From: CAMYLY01 sp036397755
GTDB lineage: Bacteria > Gemmatimonadota > Gemmatimonadetes > Gemmatimonadales > GWC2-71-9
Assembly (NCBI GenBank): GCA_036397755.1
Contig: DASWII010000039.1
Location: 16,039 to 80,038, forward strand
Length of the DNA: 64,000 bases
Reading direction: 5' to 3'
The stretch's first letter is position 1. Every line of letters starts with the position of its first letter. A program made the position numbers and the translations under genes. Below are positions 7,769 to 15,208 of the stretch, piece after piece. The notes under the pieces are model-generated. The model was not told where the DNA came from. It saw only the letters and a list, made by a program, of their open reading frames with translations, and made no database searches.

Positions 7769-8991
7769 CCGCACCGCTGCACCTGTTCGCGGGCCTCGGC
7801 GTCGAACTCGAGTACATGATCGTCGACGCGGAGACGCTCGACGTACGCCCATTCGCGGATCGCGTGCTCCACGCGGCGGATGGGAGCGTGACCGCCGAGG
7901 TCGAACACGGCGACTTCGCCTGGTCCAACGAGCTCACCAAGCATGTGCTCGAGTTCAAGACCAACGGCCCGGCTCCCTCGCTGGCCGGGCTCACCGAAGG
8001 GTTCCAAACGCAGGTGGGTGCCGCACGAGAGAGGCTCGGGGAGTGGGGAGCGACTTTGCTGCCGACCGCCATGCACCCATGGATGGACCCCTCCGGCGAG
8101 ACGGTGCTGTGGGAGCAGGAATACGCGGAGGTGTACAACGCCCTCCACCGCATCTTCGACTGTCGGGGGCACGGCTGGGCCAACCTTCAGAGCATGCATC
8201 TCAACCTGCCCTTTGCCGATGGCGAGGAGTTTGCGCGGCTCCACGCGGCGATTCGCGCGACCGTGCCGCTGTTGCCGGCCATCGCCGCGAGCTCACCGTT
8301 CGCTGACGGCCATCGGACGTCGTGGCTGGATACCCGGCTCGAGCACTACCGGACAAACGCTCGGGCGCTGCCGTCGATCACCGGTCTCGTCGTGCCCGAG
8401 GTCTCGACCTCGCCCGCGCACTACCATGAGACCGTTCTCCACCCCATCTACGCCGAGTTGGCGCCGCTCGATCCCGCGGGCGTGCTCCGCCATGAATGGG
8501 TCAACGCGCGCGGCGCGATCGCTCGCTTCGACCGGCAAACGATCGAGGTACGAGTGTTGGACGCCCAGGAAAGCGTCCCGTGCGATCTCGCCGTGGCGGC
8601 GGCGACCAGGGCCGTGGTCGCCCATTTGTGTGCTGCCGACGTCGAGGCGCTGAATCGGCAGGACACCAGTAGGCTCCACGCCGTGCTGCTGGCGACCATC
8701 CGCGACGGCGACAACGCCGTGATCGCGGACGGCCGCTACCTCCACGCGCTCGGGCTTGGCTCCGGCCCGCTCGTGGCGGGCGAAGTGTGGGCGGGTCTAC
8801 TCGAACGCACGCCGCTCGACACCGATTGGCCCGAACTGTGGTCCCGGGTGACCGCCATTCTCGCCGGAGGGTGCCTGGCGCGGCGAATCTCGGAGTGTGT
8901 GGGCGCGGACGTGCGGCGCGAGCGCTTGCACGAGGTATATGCCGAGCTGGCGGGCTGTCTTGCAACCGGAAGCGGATTCGCACCGTCCTGA
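7765..8991 (+). CDS. GCS2-type carboxylate-amine ligase (glutamate-cysteine ligase fold)
   Basis: A 408-residue member of the glutamate-cysteine ligase 2 family. Visible motifs are GVELEYMIVD near the N-terminus, NELTKHVLEFKTN, the active-site LQSMHLNLPFADGEEF (residues about 145), and TIEVRVLDAQESVPCDLAVA in the C-terminal half, matching the metal/ATP-binding glutamates of this fold. The family forms gamma-glutamyl or similar amide bonds using ATP. ATG 7765 overlaps the stop of the ATP-grasp gene. Together the three genes look like a small conjugation pathway; glutathione synthesis itself is less likely because of the peptidase and the RLAN domain. Confidence 0.9.
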   Translation: MTAPLHLFAGLGVELEYMIVDAETLDVRPFADRVLHAADGSVTAEVEHGDFAWSNELTKHVLEFKTNGPAPSLAGLTEGFQTQVGAARERLGEWGATLLPTAMHPWMDPSGETVLWEQEYAEVYNALHRIFDCRGHGWANLQSMHLNLPFADGEEFARLHAAIRATVPLLPAIAASSPFADGHRTSWLDTRLEHYRTNARALPSITGLVVPEVSTSPAHYHETVLHPIYAELAPLDPAGVLRHEWVNARGAIARFDRQTIEVRVLDAQESVPCDLAVAAATRAVVAHLCAADVEALNRQDTSRLHAVLLATIRDGDNAVIADGRYLHALGLGSGPLVAGEVWAGLLERTPLDTDWPELWSRVTAILAGGCLARRISECVGADVRRERLHEVYAELAGCLATGSGFAPS

Positions 8992-9067
8992 CCGCGAGCG
9001 CGCCGTGTCGGCGCCTTCATGGCTCTCGGGCGCAACCGTCCGCGGGACCTCGAGTTTTCGACCGAGG

Positions 9068-10165
9068 CTACGCCACGCTGATCCGCACCGGGAGCCGGCG
9101 CGCGCCCCAGTGACCAGCCGGACCCTCGAACACGCCGGCACACGCGGTTCCGCAATCGGCGCAGCAGCCGTCGTCCGTCAGCCTCCAGTCGCGCAGCACG
9201 TACCAGTCACGCACCACGAGCGCATTGCCGCAGGCGTGACACAGGGTGGTTCCCCCCTCGGGATCGTGGACGTTGCCCGTATACGCGTACCGCACGCCAT
9301 TGCGTCGCGCGATGGCCCGCGCGCGGGTGAGCGTTGCGGGCGGCGTGGGCGGCGTATCGCGCATGCGCCAGTCCGGATGGAACGCCGTGAAGTGCATGGG
9401 TACGTCGGGTCCGAGATGATCGACAACCCACCGAGTCATCTCCTCGATCTCCGCTGGTGTGTCGTTGTGCCCCGGAATGAGCAGCGTAGTCAGCTCGAAC
9501 CACACGTCCGTTTCGTGTTTCAAGTACTCGAGGGTCTCGAGGACGGGCGCGAGGTGCGACTTGGTGACCTTGTGGTAGAACGCCTCGGTAAAGCCCTTCA
9601 GATCGACGTTCGCGGCGTCCATGTAGCGGTAGAATTCCCGGCGCGGTTCTTCACAGACGTATCCAGCCGTCACCGCCACGGTCTTGATGCCGCGCTCGTG
9701 GCATGCCTGCGCGACGTCGATGGCGTACTCGTGGAAGATCACCGGATCGTTGTACGTGAAGGCCACACTGCGGCACCCCAGGCGTTCAGCCGCAAGCGCC
9801 AACTGCTCGGGCGACGCCGCGTCCGCCAACGTGTCGATCTCGCGCGACTTGCTGATGTCCCAGTTCTGGCAGAACGAACAGGCGAGGTTGCATCCGGCGG
9901 TTCCGAACGACAACACGGGCGTGCCCGGCAGAAAGTGATTGAGCGGCTTTTTCTCGATCGGATCGACGCAGAAGCCGCTGGACCGTCCGTACGTCGTGAG
10001 CACGATCTCGTCCGCCTCCGCCATGCGCACGAAACACATGCCGCGCTGCCCATTCCGCAGGCGGCAGTAGCGCGGGCAGAGATCGCATTGCACGCGGCCA
10101 TCATCCAGCCGATGCCAGTACTTCGTGCGCGCGATGGCGCTGGACCGCTCCGCGACGTCACCCAT
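9068..10165 (-). CDS. amrS: AmmeMemoRadiSam system radical SAM enzyme
   Basis: A 365-residue radical SAM protein. GTAGCNLACSFCQNWDISKS carries the CxxxCxxC 4Fe-4S motif. An N-terminal segment (VQCDLCPRYCRLRNGQRGMC) has three to four cysteines, and the C-terminal Cys-rich segment (LCHACGNAL, DGCCADCGTAC) is typical of this family. TAGYVCEEPRREFYRYMDAA and ELTTLLIPGHND are further signatures. ATG 10165 is chosen because it gives an eight-base overlap with the AMMECR1 gene and a sensible N-terminus. The system is named for co-occurring AMMECR1, Memo and radical SAM proteins, and its biochemical role is unsettled. No Memo gene is present here. Confidence 0.93.
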   Translation of the reverse strand: MGDVAERSSAIARTKYWHRLDDGRVQCDLCPRYCRLRNGQRGMCFVRMAEADEIVLTTYGRSSGFCVDPIEKKPLNHFLPGTPVLSFGTAGCNLACSFCQNWDISKSREIDTLADAASPEQLALAAERLGCRSVAFTYNDPVIFHEYAIDVAQACHERGIKTVAVTAGYVCEEPRREFYRYMDAANVDLKGFTEAFYHKVTKSHLAPVLETLEYLKHETDVWFELTTLLIPGHNDTPAEIEEMTRWVVDHLGPDVPMHFTAFHPDWRMRDTPPTPPATLTRARAIARRNGVRYAYTGNVHDPEGGTTLCHACGNALVVRDWYVLRDWRLTDDGCCADCGTACAGVFEGPAGHWGARRLPVRISVA

Positions 10166-10763
10166 CGCGCCATTCCTCTTCGCCCCACACGTCCGCCTCA
10201 AACCCCAGCATCTCGGCGTCGGGCCTGGCGTAGGCACCGTCGGGCACGCCAGCCTTCACGCAGAGCTGATGCAAGAAGGTGGGAACATCCCATCCCCAGT
10301 CCACCGGGACTTGCGGGAGCAGCAGCCCGGCGGCGCGCGGGGTCCGTAACAGCAGACCGTGCCGGCCGACCTCGACCTGCTCTGGTCGAATCGGCTGCAG
10401 CGCCGTCAACGCGCTGATCTCCATGCGGAGGCCGCCAGCCTCGGCGCCCGTCACGGGTGGGAACCGGGGGTCCTCGGTAGCGGAGACCACCGTCATTCTC
10501 GCCACCGCCTCGGCAAGCGCCCGCCGGGGTACGTACTCACCGCAACACCCGCGCAACCGCTTGTCGGGGCCGCGCTCCGTGAGTGTGACGAAACACCCCC
10601 GCGGCGCATTGAGGCCCGGACTGTCGAGGGGAACCGCCGGTGGCGCCTGCCCACGCGTGTGGGCCTCCAGCACCCGGCGGGCCAACGTCAGCAACCGAGC
10701 ACGCTCGACGCCGGAGAGGACGGGAAGCGACTGAACGGCATCGTGTTGCAACGCTTCGCGCAC
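10158..10763 (-). CDS. amrA: AmmeMemoRadiSam system protein A (AMMECR1 domain)
   Basis: A 201-residue AMMECR1-domain protein. The family core is visible as GCFVTLTERGPDKRLRGCCG, then LAEAVARMTVVSATEDPRFP, MEISALTALQPI and HGLLLRTPRAAGLLLPQVPV. It starts at GTG 10763 with TGAGGAA six bases upstream and is first in a two-gene unit with the radical SAM enzyme, overlapping it by eight bases. The usual LRGCIG reads LRGCCG here, a minor change. Function is unknown beyond its linkage to the radical SAM partner. Confidence 0.93.
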   Translation of the reverse strand: MREALQHDAVQSLPVLSGVERARLLTLARRVLEAHTRGQAPPAVPLDSPGLNAPRGCFVTLTERGPDKRLRGCCGEYVPRRALAEAVARMTVVSATEDPRFPPVTGAEAGGLRMEISALTALQPIRPEQVEVGRHGLLLRTPRAAGLLLPQVPVDWGWDVPTFLHQLCVKAGVPDGAYARPDAEMLGFEADVWGEEEWRDG

Positions 10764-10862
10764 GGAATCTTCCTCAGCAGGGTTCGTGGCTGCGGGACTC
10801 CACCTTCAATCTGGCAGGTGGGCGGCGCTCCACGCCAGCGCCGCTGTGTCGGTCGAACGCGA

Positions 10863-11729
10863 CTACGCAGCCCGCCCACCCCAGGATTGCAGCGCCCGGT
10901 TCAGCGTCGGGTCGAAATGGACGTCCATCTGCGGGAATGCGATCGTGACGCCGGCCTCCCTCAGCCCCCACCAGATCGCCTGGTTCAGCTGCGACAGGAA
11001 GGTCCGCGCTTCCCACGGATCGTCCACCCACACGGACACTTCGTAATCGACGGACGAGTTCCCAAATCCCAGCAGCAGGATGCGTGCGTCAGGCGCGGTC
11101 TGGCGCCATGGCACGGCCCGCGCCGCGCGTCTGAGCACGTCCTGTACCACCTCGAGATCCGATGCATACGACACGCCCACAGTCGCGCGAACGCGGAAGA
11201 GCGAGTCATGCAACGTGAAGTTCTTGACGGTGTCCTGCACGAGCATCGCGTTCGGGATGATCAGTTGCTCCTCGTCGCGCGACCGCGCGAGCGTACTCCG
11301 GATTCCCAACCGCTCCACCTTTACCACCGCCCCGCCCACCTCGAGAATATCGCCCGGCTTGATCGAGCGCTCGATCAAGAGGATGATCCCCGAGACGAAA
11401 TTCTGGGCGATGTTCTGCATCGCGAAGCCCAGTCCCACCGCGAAAATGGCGCCCGCGGCGAACAGCGTCGCCAGCTCGATCCCCGCCGTGTCCAGCGCGA
11501 TTCCAGTCGCCACGAGCATGACCAGGTAGTGCGCCAGGCGTTGGCCAACCGCGATCGACCCGTCCTGTCCCCGCCCGCGGCGTTCCAGTGCCCTGCGGAT
11601 GGAGCGTTGGAGCACCCGCGACCCGACCCAGGCGATCGCGACGATCAGCAGCCCGGTCAGCAGTGTGCCTACGGTCATCGGGGTGCCACCGAGGGTGAAG
11701 AGCTCGATTTCCAAGAAATCATGTAGCAT
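10863..11729 (-). CDS. Small-conductance mechanosensitive channel (MscS family)
   Basis: A 288-residue inner-membrane channel that opens under membrane tension to release solutes during osmotic downshock. Two or three N-terminal helices (TLLTGLLIVAIAWVGSRVL, LVMLVATGIALDTAGI) precede the pore helix GAIFAVGLGFAMQNIAQNFV. The beta-domain signature is IERSIKPGDILEVGGAVVKV, followed by IIPNAMLVQDTVKNFT. The C-terminal alpha-beta domain ends in DPTLNRALQSWGG. Length matches the core MscS type, without the long N-terminal extension of MscK. It is monocistronic, with its 3' end facing the AMMECR1 gene. Confidence 0.93.
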   Translation of the reverse strand: MLHDFLEIELFTLGGTPMTVGTLLTGLLIVAIAWVGSRVLQRSIRRALERRGRGQDGSIAVGQRLAHYLVMLVATGIALDTAGIELATLFAAGAIFAVGLGFAMQNIAQNFVSGIILLIERSIKPGDILEVGGAVVKVERLGIRSTLARSRDEEQLIIPNAMLVQDTVKNFTLHDSLFRVRATVGVSYASDLEVVQDVLRRAARAVPWRQTAPDARILLLGFGNSSVDYEVSVWVDDPWEARTFLSQLNQAIWWGLREAGVTIAFPQMDVHFDPTLNRALQSWGGRAA

Positions 11730-11749
11730 GGAAGTCCCACCGCTAGGAG

Positions 11750-11866
11750 TTGGATGAAGGTATCACCGGTGCCGGGCTCCGCGGGCTGGCGCTTTCACCC
11801 GATGGCCGCCGCCTCGCGGTCCAGGTTCGCGCCTCCGGATCGGGACGAACGGCATCTTGGGGTGCC
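11750..11866 (+). pseudogene. N-proximal remnant of a PD40/TolB-type beta-propeller gene
   Basis: One reading frame contains LRGLALSPDGRRLAVQVRAS, a textbook PD40 (WD40-like) blade motif, and continues SGSGRTASW before losing character. No start codon with a ribosome site or continuing domain is present. A matching C-terminal propeller ending lies on the same strand at 14142-14234, across two toxin-antitoxin modules. The two pieces may once have been one gene. The rest of 11730-12028 holds no other convincing feature. Confidence 0.45.
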
Positions 11867-12028
11867 ATGCGCGCGCTTCAGCGCGCACACATGGCCGAGC
11901 GAGGCGGTCACGCCTCCACTGCCACGCAAGTTTGCGACATGGGGGGAGTGCTCGTCCGATGAACGAGATCACCGAGCGCCCACAAGGTGGCGATCGCCGA
12001 CCGCTCCGGTGCCCGAGCGTGATTGAGA

Positions 12029-12057
12029 TTGACGTACAGCCATACCAGCCGTATGAT
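12029..12057 (+). promoter_or_regulatory. Sigma70-type promoter with overlapping operator for the first toxin-antitoxin module
   Basis: TTGACG (12029-12034), a 17-base spacer and TATGAT (12052-12057) form a near-consensus promoter. The expected start of transcription lies within a few bases of the antitoxin ATG at 12065. The inverted repeat CATAC-CAGCC-GTATG (12041-12055) overlaps the -10 element, as expected for autorepression by a ribbon-helix-helix antitoxin. Confidence 0.75.
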
Positions 12058-12064
12058 TTGCCAT

Positions 12065-12289
12065 ATGAAGACAACGCTGATCATCCCTGATGCCCTCATG
12101 CGGGAGCTCAAGCGCCGGGCCGCGAAGCGGGGGGAGACCTTGTCCGCCATTGTCGCCGAGGCGCTCCGGCGGGGAATCGCGGAGCCGCCGGCAGGGCGGT
12201 TGCCTCCGCTTCCCGTCCACGCGATGGGGCGGCCGCAGGTGGATCTGGCTGACCGCGATGCACTCTATCGTGCGATGGAAGGGGCCTGA
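12065..12289 (+). CDS. Ribbon-helix-helix antitoxin (VapB-like)
   Basis: 74 residues beginning MKTTLIIPDALMRELKRRAA, a beta strand followed by a helix, then GETLSAIVAEALRRGI as the second RHH helix. The C-terminal tail (PPLPVHAMGRPQVDLADRDA) matches the toxin-wrapping tail of VapB proteins, with the LPVH..G.P.VDL..RDALY.A pattern. ATG 12065 is preferred over an upstream in-frame codon because the RHH strand starts immediately. It is followed after three bases by a PIN-domain toxin. It should bind DNA as a dimer and neutralise the toxin. Confidence 0.9.
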   Translation: MKTTLIIPDALMRELKRRAAKRGETLSAIVAEALRRGIAEPPAGRLPPLPVHAMGRPQVDLADRDALYRAMEGA

Positions 12290-12292
12290 GGG

Positions 12293-12730
12293 GTGTTCGT
12301 CGTCGACACCAACCTCCTGCTGTACGCCGTCAACCCTGACTCGCCCGACCACGAACGTTCCCGCACGCTGCTCGACGACTGGCGGCGGGGCGACCGGACC
12401 TGGTTTCTCACCTGGGGCATCGTGTACGAGTTCCTCCGCGTCAGCACGCACGGCGGGGTGTTCCCGCGACCGCTCGATCTGCCGAGCGCGCGGGCCTGGC
12501 TCAACGCTGCGCTGGCGGGGCCCCGCTCGGCGCTGCTCGTGGAAACCGACCGCCACGCCGACGTGTTGGAACAGGTGGTCCGGGAGCATCCGCGCCTGCG
12601 GGGCAATCCCGTGCACGACCTGCACACGGCGGTGTTGATGCGAGAGCACGGGGTGACCGAGATCCGGACCGCCGACACGGATTTCCACCAGTTTCCGTTT
12701 CTCGAGGTCGTGAACCCCCTGGCTGCCTGA
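12293..12730 (+). CDS. PIN-domain ribonuclease toxin (VapC-like)
   Basis: A 145-residue PIN domain. Acidic catalytic residues are visible: FVVDTNLLLYAV (Asp5), the VYEFLRV Glu (second acidic position), and NPVHDLHTAVLMREHGVTEI with RTADTDFHQFPFLEVVNPL at the C-terminus. VapC toxins cleave tRNA or rRNA when freed from the antitoxin. The start is GTG 12293, three bases after the antitoxin stop. The ending FPFLEVVNPL is typical of this subgroup. Confidence 0.92.
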   Translation: MFVVDTNLLLYAVNPDSPDHERSRTLLDDWRRGDRTWFLTWGIVYEFLRVSTHGGVFPRPLDLPSARAWLNAALAGPRSALLVETDRHADVLEQVVREHPRLRGNPVHDLHTAVLMREHGVTEIRTADTDFHQFPFLEVVNPLAA

Positions 12731-12870
12731 CATTCGCGGGTGCATGTCTTGGACCGGTTCGGGGGCTGAGGAACGAGATCAGCGAATACTCTCCAGGTGC
12801 AGAGTCGAGGGCTGACAGCCATCGCTCGGCACAACGGCATGCCGTGAACGGCATTGGGGTGTTGCCATCC

Positions 12871-13021
12871 GGACGATCGACGTTTCCTCTGCAAGCGTCT
12901 CATGGGCGCGGAGGGCACCAGCCTCCGGACCATGACCGCGGTGCTGGTGCAGCACCGGCTGATGGAGCTCGCTGTCCGGCGGGCCGGACGCAGAAAGGGA
13001 CTGCGGATACCGTTTCGTTGA
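12871..13021 (+). pseudogene. Frameshifted remnant of a third RHH antitoxin
   Basis: One frame (ending with TGA at 13019-13021) reads KRLMGAEGTSLRTMTAVLVQ and then HRLMELAVRRAGRRKGLRIP, resembling the helix-turn and second helix of RHH antitoxins. A neighbouring frame just upstream gives TIDVS, the usual N-terminal strand. No single frame joins the pieces, so it looks decayed. The rest of 12731-13116 holds nothing else recognisable. Confidence 0.4.
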
Positions 13022-13116
13022 AGGCAGTGCTGTCCCGCAACACATGCGATCTCGCGAGGCATGGCCGGCACCGGCGCACACAGGAGCCATGTCGCCGGCC
13101 AGGGCGGAATCCATAG

Positions 13117-13145
13117 TTGCATGTAGTTATATGCATGTATACATT
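13117..13145 (+). promoter_or_regulatory. Promoter and palindromic operator of the second toxin-antitoxin module
   Basis: An AT-rich island in GC-rich DNA. TTGCAT (13117-13122), 17 bases and TACATT (13140-13145) form a plausible promoter 10 bases before the antitoxin ATG. The perfect palindrome ATGTATACAT (13135-13144) overlaps the -10 element, and TGCATGTA occurs twice, 14 bases apart. This layout mirrors that of the first module and suggests antitoxin autoregulation. Confidence 0.6.
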
Positions 13146-13155
13146 AATATCAATC

Positions 13156-13443
13156 ATGCCCAAACGCCCTATTCAGGTCTACCTCGACGACCGAGACCGC
13201 GCCCTGCTGGATGGGCTCACGCGGCGGCTCGGCCTGCCGAAGGCCGCCGTCGTGCGGGAGGCCATCCGGCGCTGGGCCACGGAGCTGCGCGGTGAGGAGG
13301 ATCCACTGCTTCAGCTGATCGGAGGGTTGGACGACCCGGCGGTGCCGGCCGATCTCTCGACGCGGCACGACGAGTACGCGGTGCGCCGCTCCGCGGCATC
13401 GGTCCGCGTCGCGGAGCGGCCGGATCGCGCGCGGCGTCCATGA
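13156..13443 (+). CDS. Ribbon-helix-helix antitoxin of the second PIN module
   Basis: 95 residues starting MPKRPIQVYLDDRDRALLDG, with the RHH strand IQVYL, then LTRRLGLPKAAVVREAIRRW as helix-turn-helix. The acidic/hydrophobic C-terminal tail (DPLLQLIGGLDDPAVPADLS) and the sequence STRHDEYAV resemble antitoxins partnered with PIN toxins. ATG 13156 follows the palindromic operator. Its TGA overlaps the toxin ATG (ATGA), ensuring coupled translation. Confidence 0.85.
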   Translation: MPKRPIQVYLDDRDRALLDGLTRRLGLPKAAVVREAIRRWATELRGEEDPLLQLIGGLDDPAVPADLSTRHDEYAVRRSAASVRVAERPDRARRP

Positions 13444-13856
13444 TCGGCCGCCAGGTGCTGGTGGATACGGGCGCGTGGCTCGCGGTCTTTCATCGCCGGG
13501 ACCAGCACCACGCGGTGGCGGCCGCGCGGCTACGGCGGCTGCGCGTCGAGCGCACGCCGCTCGTGGTCACCGACCTGATAGTGACCGAGCTCCACCTGCA
13601 CCTGCTGTACGGATTCGGCCCGGCCGCGGCGGCCGCCCACGTGCGCACACTGGTGGACGATCCCGGCATCGAGCAGGCGTTCTGCGACCGGGCCCTCCAG
13701 GATGCCGCACTGGACGACTGGATCCTGCGGTACGCCGACCAGCCATTCAGCCTCACGGACGCGGTGAGCTTTGCCCTGATGCGGGCGCGGGGTATCGCGC
13801 GCGCGCTCACGTTCGATCAGCACTTTCGCGTCGCGGGGTTCGACGTCGTCGAGTAG
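13440..13856 (+). CDS. PIN-domain toxin of the second module
   Basis: A 138-residue PIN domain with VLVDTGAWLAVFHRRDQHHA (first Asp9), VTDLIVTELHLHLLYGFGP (Glu), FSLTDAVSFALMRARGIARA (acidic D) and LTFDQHFRVAGFDVV at the end. This subgroup (VDTGAWLA...LTDAVSF) is common beside RHH antitoxins. The start overlaps the antitoxin stop by four bases. The module is unlike the first one in sequence, so the two are not a recent duplication. Confidence 0.9.
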   Translation: MIGRQVLVDTGAWLAVFHRRDQHHAVAAARLRRLRVERTPLVVTDLIVTELHLHLLYGFGPAAAAAHVRTLVDDPGIEQAFCDRALQDAALDDWILRYADQPFSLTDAVSFALMRARGIARALTFDQHFRVAGFDVVE

Positions 13857-14141
13857 GCCGCCGGCATGCGCACCCCGACGTCGGCCAATGCCGCGCTCCT
13901 TCGCCGTTCGCCCGGTCGCGCTGATGCCTGGGCACCCAACAGACGACGGTCGGGAGATCCTGACGGCCATCCATTCTGCTCCCCGGCGACCGCGCGCCGG
14001 CCAGTCCCCCGCAGCCTTCGATCAGTTATTGGAGCGGCCGCGGGAGCGCCACGGGAGCTGAGCGGCGCCGGCCTGGCAAGCCGTGATATGCTTTTCATAG
14101 CATATGTCACATGTTGGCGTCATGCGCTCCGGGCAGCCGGC
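13857..14141 (+). other. Non-coding stretch, no confident feature
   Basis: This gap after the second toxin shows no start with a ribosome site and no recognisable domain in any frame. It contains the near-palindromic AT-rich patch ATATGCTTTTCATAGCATAT (about 14086-14105), which could form a short stem. It ends where the propeller C-terminal remnant begins. Confidence 0.4.
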
Positions 14142-14234
14142 GGGTACGGGTTTGCCGCCGACGGCCGCCGGTTCTATTTCACCCTCGGCTCCCACGAGGC
14201 GGATGAATGGGTGCTGGACTTGAACCGGCAGTGA
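14142..14234 (+). pseudogene. C-terminal remnant of a PD40/TolB-type beta-propeller gene
   Basis: The frame ending at TGA 14232-14234 reads GYGFAADGRRFYFTLGSHEA then DEWVLDLNRQ and stop. In TolB-like propellers the last blade commonly ends DGRRFYFT..EHE.D.WV..L, so this is a good match to a C-terminus without a body. It pairs logically with the propeller fragment at 11750-11866 on the same strand. Confidence 0.5.
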
Positions 14235-14353
14235 GAGATCCGCCACCTACGTCGAACACCAAACTCAACCCGTCCCGGCGCACCCAGCCCGATGCGACGC
14301 GCGTGGCGCACAAGCAGTTGCCTCGACCGGCCTAGCCGTCCAATGTTGGTGCC

Positions 14354-15127
14354 ATGTCCGAGGTGACACCGGCAACCCACCGCTTTGACACGCTCGACGC
14401 CGACGAGATCAGCGCGACGATCGCACAGCTGGCCCGCCGGATCGACGAGCGCCTCCCGGGCGCGAGCTTGGCCCGCCTTTGTCGACGGCTGGAGCACATT
14501 GCCCGCCACACCAAGGATCAGGTGGAGTGGATCAAGCGACCGATTCTCAGCTTGCGCGTGGGGAGCGGAATCCTGATCCTGATCGTGATCGTTGGTCTCG
14601 CGATGCCCTTCGCAGCCGTCGGCCTCTCCACAGGGGATGCCACAATCATCGACATCATTCAGGCGCTGGAAGCGGGCATCAACGACGTCGTGCTCATCGG
14701 GGCCGGCATCTTCTTCCTTGCAACGCTGGAGAACCGCATCAAGCGGCGCCGCGCTCTGGCCGCGCTACACCAATTGCGTACGATCACGCATATCATCGAC
14801 ATGCTGCAACTCACCAAGGATCCGGAACGGCTCTTTCACCAGTGGCACCCGACGCCATCGAGTTCCGCCATCACGCTGACTCCGTTTCTCTTGAGCCGCT
14901 ACCTGGACTACTGCTCGGACATGCTGTCGCTCACCGGCAAGATCGCCGCCCTGTATGTCCAGGACTTCCACGACCCGGTCGCGCTGGCAACCGTAAACGA
15001 GATCGAGACTCTCGCTACCGGCTTGACGGGTAAGATCTGGCAGAAGCTGGTGATCCTCCACGCGCATCCCGATGTCGGGCCCGCGAGATCCGGCGCGGGG
15101 TCGGGCGTGCTGCCGGTGACGTCCTAG
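14354..15127 (+). CDS. Conserved-type membrane protein, unknown function
   Basis: 257 residues. A soluble N-terminal region (residues 1-65, helical, EISATIAQLARRIDERLPG) is followed by two transmembrane helices (about 72-95, SGILILIVIVGLAMPFAAVG, and 108-128, INDVVLIGAGIFFLATLENR) separated by a short loop. A long cytoplasmic C-terminal region follows, with a KRRRALAALHQLRTITHIID amphipathic start. No catalytic motif is recognised. ATG 14354 begins directly after the propeller remnant and a 119-base gap. It appears to stand alone. Confidence 0.8.
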   Translation: MSEVTPATHRFDTLDADEISATIAQLARRIDERLPGASLARLCRRLEHIARHTKDQVEWIKRPILSLRVGSGILILIVIVGLAMPFAAVGLSTGDATIIDIIQALEAGINDVVLIGAGIFFLATLENRIKRRRALAALHQLRTITHIIDMLQLTKDPERLFHQWHPTPSSSAITLTPFLLSRYLDYCSDMLSLTGKIAALYVQDFHDPVALATVNEIETLATGLTGKIWQKLVILHAHPDVGPARSGAGSGVLPVTS

Positions 15128-15208
15128 CTGCCTCCCCGATCCCGCCGTCGCGCGCCCGTCGGCGGGCGTCTATCGTTCGTGTGCACACACCCGAGGTCGA
15201 GGTCCTCC

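Noticed and set aside
8897..11726. Long plus-strand open frames opposite the radical SAM, AMMECR1 and MscS genes.
   Set aside because: Arg/Pro-rich shadows of confident minus-strand genes; no start signal or domain.
12844..13116. A 90-codon frame within the TA gap.
   Set aside because: No fold or ribosome site; the RHH-like signal is in a different frame.
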